Assembly (NCBI GenBank): GCA_029027265.1
Contig: CP093061.1
Coordinates: 1,736,001-1,800,000, forward strand
Source of the DNA: Sulfurospirillum_A sp029027265
GTDB lineage: Bacteria; Campylobacterota; Campylobacteria; Campylobacterales; Sulfurospirillaceae
DNA: 64,000 nt
Direction of reading: 5' to 3'
How positions within the stretch are numbered: position 1 is the stretch's first letter; each line of letters starts with the position of its first letter. The notes beneath the pieces were generated by a model. That model made no database searches, was not told the origin of the DNA, and was given only the letters and a program-made list of their open reading frames with translations. This document shows, piece by piece, positions 53,109 through 60,792 of this stretch. The translations under genes and the position numbers were made by a program.

Positions 53109-53808
53109 TTAATTTTTCCTTCACTATTGGCAATAACTCGTCTTTTATCTGTTTCATAGTTTTCTTAAATTCTTTAAACTCTTTTCCATCTGGGTCTTCA
53201 AAACCTACATGTATAACTTCTATCTGACTACCAAATATAGGACAATTTTCTTTTGCATTATCACAAACAGTAATTACCAAATCAAATTCAATGTTCATTA
53301 TGTCTTCAACTACTTTTGAATAGTAACTCTCCTTCCAAACACCCTCTTCTTTTAAAACTTTGATTGCATTTGGGTTTACATGTAAAGAGGCTTGCACTCC
53401 ACTACTGTAAGCTTTTACACCTTCTATATTCTTGTTAATTAAAGCCTCTGCCATGATAGAGCGACAGCTATTTCCTGTGCATAAAATAAGTACTTTTTTT
53501 TCTTCATCACATTTACACGAAAGCATTGGAACTTTTATATCAAGATAACCTATCTCTTTTAAAATCTCCATTCTAAATTCTTCTAAAGGTGAACGAACAG
53601 AATAATATGCCCACCTTCCACGTCTATCTACTCGCAAATAGCCTGCATCTTTTAAGATTTTTAGATGACGTGATATACGAGACTGTATCATATTGAAACT
53701 ACTCTCAATATCACAAACACAAGTCTCTCCATTTGTATTTATAAATCTAAGAAGTTTAACTCTTGTTTCATCATTTATGGCACATATTGTTGTTAAAAAA
53801 TTGGTCAT
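53095..53808 (-). CDS. ArsR repressor - arsenate reductase (ArsC) fusion
   Basis: The 237-residue protein joins an ArsR winged helix (residues 1-90; TCVCDIESSFNMIQSRISRH contains the metal-sensing Cys pair and recognition helix) to a low-molecular-weight-phosphatase-type arsenate reductase (about 100-237; VLILCTGNSCRSIMAEALIN is the P-loop, followed by YSSGV and TVCDNAKENCPIF). I chose the ATG at 53808, with AAAAGGA upstream, over the ATG nine codons earlier. One protein would therefore both sense arsenite and reduce arsenate. It is first in the operon, facing a palindromic operator. Confidence 0.9.
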   Translation of the reverse strand: MTNFLTTICAINDETRVKLLRFINTNGETCVCDIESSFNMIQSRISRHLKILKDAGYLRVDRRGRWAYYSVRSPLEEFRMEILKEIGYLDIKVPMLSCKCDEEKKVLILCTGNSCRSIMAEALINKNIEGVKAYSSGVQASLHVNPNAIKVLKEEGVWKESYYSKVVEDIMNIEFDLVITVCDNAKENCPIFGSQIEVIHVGFEDPDGKEFKEFKKTMKQIKDELLPIVKEKLNVVK

Positions 53809-53845
53809 TTCAAATCCTTTTAAGAAGTATATCATATTGTAATCA

Positions 53846-53869
53846 ATACATCAAGATATATTGATGTAT
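53846..53869. promoter_or_regulatory. ArsR-type operator
   Basis: ATACATCAA-GATATA-TTGATGTAT is a perfect 9-bp inverted repeat with a 6-bp spacer, 38 bp upstream of the ArsR-ArsC start. The ATCAA-N6-TTGAT arrangement is common for ArsR-family regulators. It lies in the gap shared with the divergent J-domain gene and could affect both promoters. Confidence 0.75.
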
Positions 53870-53921
53870 ATAATTGGAACTATTTTTGCTTACAATATAA
53901 ATACCTACATAAGGAGATTTT

Positions 53922-54752
53922 ATGCAGATATCATTTTCACCTGAAATGCTGGCTGTTACGCTAGAAGATGATGCTAGTACGTTTTATCATTTACAAAATG
54001 TAATAGAAAAAAACTTTTCTAAACGTATAGGAAGAAAAGATAAAACTATAGTTTTTAAGCAAAAAGATGAAGAAGTTCAAAGAAGATACTTTTTAAAACT
54101 CATAGATAAAATATATAGAAGAAAAAATGAATTTTTTTGTGAAAAGACATCTATTGATATCAAAAAAGCGCTAGGTAAAACCATAAAAATAACTCATTTA
54201 AAATCAAACCAACTACAGCAACAATTAAAAATTACAATGAAAATTGAAGATAACTACGCAGTAGTTTTTTTCATTGGCTCAAAAAATTCTATACTTGTAT
54301 CTTATCTTAGAAATTATTTTAGAAATCATCTTATAAAATACAGATTAAAGAACAATACCATTACGCTTTATCCACACTCAAATAATACAGCGAAACTTTT
54401 AGAAAAACTACTAAATCAAAAAGAAATTATAGGTTGTTATGTAGATTTTAGTTATGATATCAATGAATTTTTAACTTATAAAAATACTCTTACTAAAAAA
54501 ATAGATAGAAGAAAAAAATTTAATGCCCTTTTCTCTTTACTTGAAGAGTTTTATGAAGTTCTTGAATGTACAGCAGATGATAGTTTTGAAACTATCAGAA
54601 AAAACTATCTTATTCTAGTAAAACAGTACCATCCAGATACAGTTTTACATATAAATCCATCTCTTATTTCACACTATAGTAATAAATTTCAAACAATTCA
54701 ACATGCTTATGAGATGATAAAAGTTCACTTTGAACATGAAAAGAGTGCTTAA
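53922..54752 (+). CDS. Protein with C-terminal DnaJ domain
   Basis: The 276-residue soluble protein ends in a J domain (about 208-270): EEFYEVLECTADDSFETIRK, NYLILVKQYHPDTVLHI with the HPD tripeptide, and KFQTIQHAYEMIKVHF. The N-terminal 200 residues are basic and mixed alpha/beta, with no zinc-finger or Gly/Phe region, so this is a type III J protein of unknown client. AAGGAGA precedes the ATG. It is divergent from the arsenic operon and convergent with rpoN, overlapping its stop by 4 bp. Similar stand-alone J proteins occur in other Campylobacterota, from memory. Confidence 0.8.
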   Translation: MQISFSPEMLAVTLEDDASTFYHLQNVIEKNFSKRIGRKDKTIVFKQKDEEVQRRYFLKLIDKIYRRKNEFFCEKTSIDIKKALGKTIKITHLKSNQLQQQLKITMKIEDNYAVVFFIGSKNSILVSYLRNYFRNHLIKYRLKNNTITLYPHSNNTAKLLEKLLNQKEIIGCYVDFSYDINEFLTYKNTLTKKIDRRKKFNALFSLLEEFYEVLECTADDSFETIRKNYLILVKQYHPDTVLHINPSLISHYSNKFQTIQHAYEMIKVHFEHEKSA

Positions 54753-56017
54753 TACTTTAAAGCATAAAGTTTTTTACGTTCAGACGATCCAGCTATATTA
54801 AACTCTTTTCTATACTTTGTTATGGTTCTCCTTACCATCTTTACTCCAAACTTTTTTTCTATGAAAGCTAAGATTTTTACATCGCTTAGTGGTTTGTTAT
54901 GATCTTCATATTTAACAAGCTCACGCATATACTCTTTAATAGCACTATTAGAGATATCTTCTTCAACTGCTGTTGCAAAAAACTGTTTAAGAGGTATGAT
55001 TCCACGGCTACACGAGAGATATTTACCTGAAATTGCACGTGAAATTGTAGATGGATTTCTCTGTAAATCATCTGCAATATCTTTCAATTTCATAGGTTTT
55101 ATTGCTTTTCCAAAGAAAAAATCATATTGATACTCTACTATCATTAGCCCTATTTTATAAAGTGTTGCTTTTCTCATTTCAAGTGCATCTACCAAATCTT
55201 TTGCATCTTTTATTTTACTCGCAACAAAAGCATGTTTTTCATCTAAACCTTCTGTATCTATTATTATTTCAGGATAATAAGCATCATTTAGTGATACTTC
55301 TATAGCTCCCTTACTATCATATACAAATATATCAGGTATTACTTGTAATTCATCTGCTAAAAAATCTATTGCTGGAGGATTTCTAAATTTTTTAATAACT
55401 TTTAATGCATCACTAAATCGCTCTTCTTTGCTGTAATTTTCTATAGATTCAAATTTTTGTATTAGTTTCTTTACGTATCTGCAAAGCTCTTCTTCTACTT
55501 CTACATCTTCAAGCTGAAATAAAAATGCCTCTTTCAAATCAACAGCCCCAATACCAAGTGGCTCAAGATATGAAAATCTAGCTCTAATTTTCTCTATTTT
55601 TAATTCATCAACATTAAGTTTTTTTGCTATTTCAGGAAGTGATTCTTTTTCAAAGTAACCTTCATGATTTATATTTTCTATTATTTTATACGCTATATCT
55701 TGTGAAATTTTAGTAGGAAAAAGTGGCGGATTAATCTGCTCATCTAATGTTTCATACAATGTTTTTTTGTTTATTGTGAGTGCTTCAATGGTCTCAGAAA
55801 CACTATTTTTACTAAGTTCATTAAAAAAACTTTTTTTTGCAAATTTTTTATCTGGTTTTTCATTCCCAGCCCGAACTTGAATAAACGGATTTGCCTGAAC
55901 AAAAGGTTCAATAGCTTCAGGAAGAGCGTCTAAATCAGATTGTAATATAGGTAACCAACCACGTAAAGTAGATGATAATTTCTGTTTCTGATTTTGACTT
56001 ACTCTCTGTTTTAACAT
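54749..56017 (-). CDS. rpoN: RNA polymerase sigma-54 factor
   Basis: The 422-residue sigma factor has an N-terminal Gln/Leu-rich activator-interaction region (KQRVSQNQKQKLSSTLRGWL) and a core-binding region. The DNA-binding part reads KLKDIADDLQRNPSTISRAI near residue 315 (helix-turn-helix). The RpoN box appears in modified form as MVRRTITKYRKEFNIAGSSE near residue 395 (usual ARRTVAKYRE). In Campylobacterota it drives middle flagellar genes, so the organism is probably flagellated. It starts one base from the lptB stop; tsaE-lptB-rpoN is the order I recall from C. jejuni. Confidence 0.94.
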   Translation of the reverse strand: MLKQRVSQNQKQKLSSTLRGWLPILQSDLDALPEAIEPFVQANPFIQVRAGNEKPDKKFAKKSFFNELSKNSVSETIEALTINKKTLYETLDEQINPPLFPTKISQDIAYKIIENINHEGYFEKESLPEIAKKLNVDELKIEKIRARFSYLEPLGIGAVDLKEAFLFQLEDVEVEEELCRYVKKLIQKFESIENYSKEERFSDALKVIKKFRNPPAIDFLADELQVIPDIFVYDSKGAIEVSLNDAYYPEIIIDTEGLDEKHAFVASKIKDAKDLVDALEMRKATLYKIGLMIVEYQYDFFFGKAIKPMKLKDIADDLQRNPSTISRAISGKYLSCSRGIIPLKQFFATAVEEDISNSAIKEYMRELVKYEDHNKPLSDVKILAFIEKKFGVKMVRRTITKYRKEFNIAGSSERKKLYALKY

Positions 56018-56739
56018 TATAGTTTAAATTCCTCTCCAAGATAAAATTTTCTAACAAGTTTATCTTTACCAACTTCTTCACTAGTTCCACTTGCTAAAAG
56101 TGAACCATCTTTGATAACATAAGCTCTATCACAAATGTCTAAAGTCTCTCTTACATTATGATCTGTTATCAAAACACCAATATCAATTTTAACTAAATCT
56201 CTTACTATATTTTGAATATCCGCAACAGCAATAGGATCAACTCCGGCAAAAGGCTCATCAAGAAGTAAAAACTTTGGCTGAATTGCGAGTGAACGAGCTA
56301 TCTCACATCTACGTCTCTCTCCTCCACTTAAACTTAAGCCCTTTCTTTGACGAATTGGCTCAATGTTTAACATATTTAAAAGCTCTTCTACCCTTCTTTC
56401 TCTATCTTCTTGTTTATCATATATAATTTCAGCAGCAAGCATGAGATTTTCTTCTACACTAAGCTCTTTAAAAATACTGGATTCTTGTGGTAAATAACCG
56501 ATGCCAAGTTTTGAGCGTTTATGCAGGGGCATATCTGTTAACTTTAAATTATCAAGATATACTTCACCTTTTGTTGGTTGAATTAACCCACATATCATAT
56601 AAAATGTTGTTGTTTTTCCAGCTCCATTTGGACCAAGAAGTCCAACTATTTCTCCGCTCTTTACATGTAAAGATATTTCCCTAATAATTGTCGTCTTTTT
56701 TATTGTTTTTGCTAACTTTTCTATTTTGAGTGTGTGCAT
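56017..56739 (-). CDS. lptB: Lipopolysaccharide export ATP-binding protein
   Basis: The 240-residue ABC ATPase has GLLGPNGAGKTTTFYMICGL near residue 33 (Walker A), the Q loop in YLPQESSIFKELSVEENLM near residue 80, LSLSGGERRRCEIARSLA near residue 136 (signature) and LLLDEPFAGVDPIAV near residue 158 (Walker B). ITDHNVRETLDICDRAYVI near residue 192 is highly characteristic of LptB. It powers LPS transport from the inner membrane by LptFGC. It overlaps tsaE by 19 bp and rpoN by one base. Confidence 0.95.
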   Translation of the reverse strand: MHTLKIEKLAKTIKKTTIIREISLHVKSGEIVGLLGPNGAGKTTTFYMICGLIQPTKGEVYLDNLKLTDMPLHKRSKLGIGYLPQESSIFKELSVEENLMLAAEIIYDKQEDRERRVEELLNMLNIEPIRQRKGLSLSGGERRRCEIARSLAIQPKFLLLDEPFAGVDPIAVADIQNIVRDLVKIDIGVLITDHNVRETLDICDRAYVIKDGSLLASGTSEEVGKDKLVRKFYLGEEFKL

Positions 56740-57131
56740 ATGTAACCTCTTTTATTTTCCATTGTTATTATTTCTATTTTTAAAAATTTAAATCCCATTT
56801 TTCTTAAAATCTCTTCAAGTCTATCATCAGCCCACTCTATCAAATGATACTTAGGCTCATCTAGTTTTTCAAGTAACCCACTTTGTAAAAAACCTTCAAC
56901 TCCATTTTGATATATATCATAATGGCAAACTTTATTCTCATACTCATTCATAACAGAAAAAGTAGGAGAAGAAACCTCTACATGTAGACCTAAATTTTCT
57001 ACAAATTCTTTTACAAAGGTAGTCTTACCAGAAGCCAAATCACCCTTTAAAAGAATAATTCCACCACTACCAATTTCAAATATAATCTCTTTTACAAATC
57101 CACTTAATTCTTCTATACTACAAATTTTCAT
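56721..57131 (-). CDS. tsaE: tRNA threonylcarbamoyladenosine biosynthesis protein TsaE
   Basis: The 136-residue ATPase has IILLKGDLASGKTTFVKEFV near residue 25 (Walker A), EVSSPTFSVMNEYE near residue 52, the switch YHYDIYQ-like region CHYDIYQNGV near residue 70, and YHLIEWADDRLEEIL near residue 92 (the EWAD/P motif). With TsaB, TsaC and TsaD it makes the t6A37 modification of ANN-decoding tRNAs. It overlaps trpD by 4 bp and lptB by 19 bp, so the genes form a compact operon. Its length fits the family. Confidence 0.93.
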   Translation of the reverse strand: MKICSIEELSGFVKEIIFEIGSGGIILLKGDLASGKTTFVKEFVENLGLHVEVSSPTFSVMNEYENKVCHYDIYQNGVEGFLQSGLLEKLDEPKYHLIEWADDRLEEILRKMGFKFLKIEIITMENKRGYICTHSK

Positions 57132-58114
57132 AAACTATTTGATACCTTGATAATATGTTTCAATTTTTCTATCGCTTTCTTACTCTCAATTGCCTCTCGT
57201 GCAATTTCTAATCCATCTTGAAAATCTCTGGCTTTACCATCTACTATTAAAGAAGCAGCACTATTTATAAGCACTATATCTCTTTGAGCATCAGTTGCTT
57301 TATTTAAAAATATATCACGAACTAAAGACGCATTAAAATCGGCAGTTCCCCCTACTATGGCTTCAAGTGGTGCTCTTTTAATACCGTAGTTTTGAGGGTA
57401 AATTTCAAACTCTTTTACGCGATTATCTAAAAGTCTTGCTGCATAAGTTATATCACTTATGCTTATCTCATCCATATGCTCACGTGAACTCACTACCAAA
57501 GCTGATTTTGTATCGTTTATCTTCAAAGCTTCTGCCATCTTTGGAACAAAAACTTTATCAAAAACTCCAAGCACTGTTTTGCTAACATGCGCGGGGTTTG
57601 TTAAAGGCCCAAGAATATTAAATATAGTCTTTTGGGATATTGACTTTCTAACAGGCATTATAAACTTCATGGCAGGATGATGATTCTGTGCAAACATAAA
57701 TGTAAAACCTGTCTCTTCTAACAACTTTCCACTATTTTCTATGCTCAAATCTAATCTTACACCAAGTTTTTCGAACATATCTGCACTTCCAGATTTACTT
57801 GTAACTGAACGACTTCCATGTTTTGCAACAAAACAACCTGCACTTGCACAAAGAAGAGCAACTGTTGAAGAGATATTAAAACTTCCTATTTTATCACCAC
57901 CAGTACCTACTATATCAAGTAGTTTTGGTCTTAATTCTTCTTCTACATGTAAAGGTATTGCATTGGCTCTCATCACGTTTGCAGCGGCAGCGATAAACTC
58001 TACAGAAGTAGTTTCATCCAAGGGCATATTAACCAAAAAATCTCTCATTTGAGAGTCACTCATTTCGTGGTTAAAAAGTTCATTAAATATTTTTTTAGAT
58101 TCATTATATTTCAT
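57128..58114 (-). CDS. trpD: Anthranilate phosphoribosyltransferase
   Basis: This 328-residue enzyme transfers phosphoribose from PRPP to anthranilate in tryptophan synthesis. It shows LLDIVGTGGDKIGSFNISST near residue 65 (PRPP loop GTGGD), KHGSRSVTSKSGSADMFEKL near residue 98, and NILGPLTNPAHV near residue 168. The start at 58114 (MKYNESKKIF) suits the family; the open frame extends 21 codons upstream over the S4 gene without support. The S4-protein stop overlaps it by 11 bp. No other trp gene is nearby, so the pathway genes are dispersed. Confidence 0.93.
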   Translation of the reverse strand: MKYNESKKIFNELFNHEMSDSQMRDFLVNMPLDETTSVEFIAAAANVMRANAIPLHVEEELRPKLLDIVGTGGDKIGSFNISSTVALLCASAGCFVAKHGSRSVTSKSGSADMFEKLGVRLDLSIENSGKLLEETGFTFMFAQNHHPAMKFIMPVRKSISQKTIFNILGPLTNPAHVSKTVLGVFDKVFVPKMAEALKINDTKSALVVSSREHMDEISISDITYAARLLDNRVKEFEIYPQNYGIKRAPLEAIVGGTADFNASLVRDIFLNKATDAQRDIVLINSAASLIVDGKARDFQDGLEIAREAIESKKAIEKLKHIIKVSNSL

Positions 58115-58349
58115 TAACATACTCATTTTGTTTGGATTTTGGAATTGTTTTTGTTGTTGGGATTTGTAAAACTTCATAACTTATATTTTTTTGAAGATAA
58201 TTAATAGTGATTTTATCACCAACTTTTACATCTTTTGCAGCCTTTACAACTTTGCCATTTATTTCAACTACGCCGTTTCTACACATATCTTCCGATACTG
58301 CTCTACGCTTGGTGATATTAACTGAATTTAAAAATTTGTCTATTCTCAA
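58104..58349 (-). CDS. S4-domain RNA-binding protein
   Basis: The 81-residue protein is mostly one S4 domain: RIDKFLNSVNITKRRAVSED at the start, then GVVEINGKVVKAAKDVKVGD near residue 30. I chose the TTG at 58349 because AAAGGA lies 6 bases before it and the domain begins at once; a longer frame begins at 58376. Such small S4 proteins resemble Hsp15 or YlmH-type ribosome-associated factors that bind RNA or stalled ribosomal subunits. It heads the trpD-tsaE-lptB-rpoN run on the minus strand, opposite argG. Confidence 0.85.
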   Translation of the reverse strand: MRIDKFLNSVNITKRRAVSEDMCRNGVVEINGKVVKAAKDVKVGDKITINYLQKNISYEVLQIPTTKTIPKSKQNEYVNEI

Positions 58350-58415
58350 AATATTTCCTTTTGTGTATTCTAACAAAAAAAATTTAAAATACTCTTTTTA
58401 TGGAACACTTTTTGC

Positions 58416-58434
58416 GGTAAAAACTTTTTTTACC
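58416..58434. other. Short hairpin in the S4-argG intergenic region
   Basis: GGTAAAAA (58416-58423) pairs with TTTTTACC (58427-58434) around a CTT loop. It lies in the divergent gap between the S4 gene and argG. The role is unknown; it is not followed by a clear T-run beyond the stem. Confidence 0.35.
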
Positions 58435-58492
58435 CAAATAAGCAAATATTTTAGTTACTTTAGATAAAATCTCTACAATTAAATTAAATCAA

Positions 58493-58498
58493 TATAAT
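58493..58498 (+). promoter_or_regulatory. Likely -10 element for the argG operon
   Basis: TATAAT lies 71 bp before the argG ATG in AT-rich sequence, matching the extended -10 preference of Campylobacterota, where -35 boxes are weak. A strong AAGGAGAG ribosome site precedes the start. Confidence 0.5.
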
Positions 58499-58568
58499 TT
58501 CTCTATATATAAAGTGCTTTAGTAAGAGAAATTTTTGCTGTACTTGTTCAGTAAAAAGGAGAGAACAA

Positions 58569-59801
58569 ATGAAAAGAGATGTAAGAAAAGTAGTCCTTGC
58601 CTATAGTGGCGGTTTGGACACAAGTATAATTTTAAAATGGTTGCAAGATGAATTTGACTGTGAAGTTGTAACTTTTACAGCAGATATTGGACAAGATGAA
58701 AACTTAGAACCAGCAAGAAAAAAAGCAATTGAGCTTGGTATAAAACCAGAAAATATTTTTATTGAAGACTTAAAAGAAGAATTTGTAAGAGATTATGTAT
58801 TCCCAATGTTTAGAGCAAATGCTATCTATGAGGGTGAGTATCTTTTAGGAACTTCTATCGCTCGTCCGCTCATTGCTAAACGTCAAGCTGAGATTGCAGC
58901 TTTAACAGGCGCAGACGCTGTTAGCCACGGTGCAACTGGAAAAGGAAATGACCAAGTTAGATTTGAACTTGGTTATCTTGGTATCAACTCAGATTTAACA
59001 ATCATTGCTCCATGGAGAGAGTGGGACTTAAATTCAAGAGAAAAACTTTTAGCCTATGCAAGAGAGCATGGCATAAGCATTGACCAGAAAAAAGGTAAAT
59101 CACCATACTCTATGGATGCGAACCTACTTCATATTTCTTATGAGGGTTTAGTATTAGAAGATCCAAACCAAGAAGCAGAAGACGATATGTGGAGATGGTC
59201 AGTAAGTCCTGAAGATGCTCCTGATAAGCCTGAAAGAATAGAACTTGAGTACAAAAATGGTGATCCAGTAGCACTTGATGGTGTTCAACTAAGTCCTGCA
59301 AAAATGCTTGAAACACTAAATACGCTTGGAAACAAACACGGTATTGGAAGAATTGATATAGTTGAAAATAGATTTGTTGGCATGAAAAGTCGTGGTTGTT
59401 ATGAGACACCAGGTGGGACTATCATGCTAAAAGCTCATAGAGCGATTGAGAGTATTACACTTGACCGTGAAGCAGCACACCTCAAAGATGAACTTATGCC
59501 AAGATATGCAAAAACCATCTATAACGGTTTCTGGTTTGCTCCAGAGCGTGAAATGATGCAAGCTATGATTGATAAATCACAAGAGACAGTAAACGGAACA
59601 GTAAAACTCAAACTATATAAAGGCAACGTAATGGTTGTTGGTCGACATAGTGAGAAAAATAACCTTTTTAGTGAAGAGTTTTGTACATTTGAAGAAGATG
59701 AGGTTTATAATCAAAAAGATGCAGAAGGTTTTATTAAACTAAATGCTCTTAGATTTATAATTAGTGGAAAAAACAAGAAATTTTATGGAGAACAAGAATA
59801 A
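58569..59801 (+). CDS. argG: Argininosuccinate synthase
   Basis: The 410-residue enzyme joins citrulline and aspartate using ATP in arginine synthesis. KVVLAYSGGLDTSIILKWLQ near residue 7 is the pyrophosphatase-type P-loop. DAVSHGATGKGNDQVRFELG near residue 116 binds citrulline and aspartate. PYSMDANLLHISYEG near residue 179 and ENRFVGMKSRGCYETPGGTI near residue 263 are further family blocks. Length is standard. It overlaps rplI by one base and leads the operon argG-rplI-hslV-hslU-era, an order I recall from C. jejuni. Confidence 0.96.
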   Translation: MKRDVRKVVLAYSGGLDTSIILKWLQDEFDCEVVTFTADIGQDENLEPARKKAIELGIKPENIFIEDLKEEFVRDYVFPMFRANAIYEGEYLLGTSIARPLIAKRQAEIAALTGADAVSHGATGKGNDQVRFELGYLGINSDLTIIAPWREWDLNSREKLLAYAREHGISIDQKKGKSPYSMDANLLHISYEGLVLEDPNQEAEDDMWRWSVSPEDAPDKPERIELEYKNGDPVALDGVQLSPAKMLETLNTLGNKHGIGRIDIVENRFVGMKSRGCYETPGGTIMLKAHRAIESITLDREAAHLKDELMPRYAKTIYNGFWFAPEREMMQAMIDKSQETVNGTVKLKLYKGNVMVVGRHSEKNNLFSEEFCTFEEDEVYNQKDAEGFIKLNALRFIISGKNKKFYGEQE

Positions 59802-60247
59802 TGAAAGTTTTATTAATTAAAGACGTTAAAGGTTTAGGAAAAGCTGGAGAAATAAAAGAAGTTAAAGATGGTTATGGACAAAACTTTCTTATTGGAAACA
59901 AACTTGCTCTTCACGCAACTAACGAAGTTCTAAAACAACATGAGGCTAATGTTAGAAAACAGACAGCCCAAGATGAAGCAGAGATGAAAAGACTGAAAGA
60001 TTTAGAAAAAGTTTTAGAAAAAACTGAACTTAAAATTAAAAGAAAACTTGGTGCAAATGGAAGTCTTTTTGGAGCAGTTACAAAAGATGAGATTTCTCAT
60101 GAATTTAAAAATCAACATGATCTTGACATTGATAAAAAAACAATAGAGATTAAAAATGCTATTAAAATGACTGGTCTATTTGACATAACAATCAAACTAG
60201 GCCATGGTATTCATGCTCATTTCAAACTTGAAATTATTGGAGAATAA
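59801..60247 (+). CDS. rplI: Large ribosomal subunit protein bL9
   Basis: The 148-residue ribosomal protein begins KVLLIKDVKGLGKAGEIKEV, with the conserved GYGQNFLIGNKLALHAT near residue 23. A long central helix (about 40-75, rich in Lys, Glu and Gln) joins the N-terminal and C-terminal RNA-binding domains. The latter has KLGANGSLFGAVTKDEI near residue 82 and LGHGIHAHFKLEIIGE at the end. It binds 23S rRNA near the L1 stalk and limits frameshifting. Length is typical (147-149). hslV begins 2 bp after its stop. Confidence 0.96.
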   Translation: MKVLLIKDVKGLGKAGEIKEVKDGYGQNFLIGNKLALHATNEVLKQHEANVRKQTAQDEAEMKRLKDLEKVLEKTELKIKRKLGANGSLFGAVTKDEISHEFKNQHDLDIDKKTIEIKNAIKMTGLFDITIKLGHGIHAHFKLEIIGE

Positions 60248-60249
60248 GT

Positions 60250-60792
60250 ATGTTTGACGCTACAACTATACTTGGCTACAAAGGAGATGGCAAAGCTGTC
60301 ATTGGTGGTGATGGTCAAGTAACTTTTGGCAATTCAATTCTAAAAGGAAATGCAACAAAAATTAGAAAACTTCATCACGGAAAAATTCTTGCAGGATTTG
60401 CGGGAAGTACTGCTGACGCATTTAACCTATTTGATATGTTTGAAGGAATTTTAGAGCATAAAAAAGGAGACCTTTTTAAATCTGTAATAGAGTTTTCAAA
60501 AGAGTGGAGAAAAGACAAGATGCTTAGACGTCTTGAAGCTATGATGATAGTTCTTGATACTGAGCATATTTATATACTCAGTGGAACTGGTGATGTTGTT
60601 GAGCCTGAAGATGGGAAAATAGCTGCTATTGGTAGTGGTGGAAACTTTGCAATCTCTGCCGCTCGTGCACTTGAACGTCATACAAAACTTGACCCAGAAA
60701 AGCTTGTAAAAGAGAGTCTTCAAGTTGCTGGTGAACTTTGTATATATACAAACACAAATATAAAAACTTTTGTTTTAGAGGACAAAAAATAA
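60250..60792 (+). CDS. hslV: ATP-dependent protease peptidase subunit HslV
   Basis: The 180-residue proteasome-like peptidase begins MFDATTILGYKG. The catalytic N-terminal Thr (usually TTI) lies at residue 5, so the first four residues would have to be removed. IGGDGQVTFGNSILKGNATK near residue 18 and KILAGFAGSTADAFNLFDMF near residue 47 are strongly conserved. AIGSGGNFAISAARAL near residue 126 is near the sodium-binding region. It forms a double hexamer with HslU caps. It is followed directly by hslU with no spacing. Confidence 0.95.
   Translation: MFDATTILGYKGDGKAVIGGDGQVTFGNSILKGNATKIRKLHHGKILAGFAGSTADAFNLFDMFEGILEHKKGDLFKSVIEFSKEWRKDKMLRRLEAMMIVLDTEHIYILSGTGDVVEPEDGKIAAIGSGGNFAISAARALERHTKLDPEKLVKESLQVAGELCIYTNTNIKTFVLEDKK

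Noticed and set aside
57389..57402. Another mini-hairpin copy (TTGAGGGTAAA) in trpD
   Set aside because: It lacks the CCCC arm and is ordinary coding sequence (YPQNYG on the other strand) in an intact gene.
58114..58177. Longer trpD start at 58177
   Set aside because: The extra 21 residues lie over the S4 gene, have no family support and no better ribosome site than the internal ATGs.
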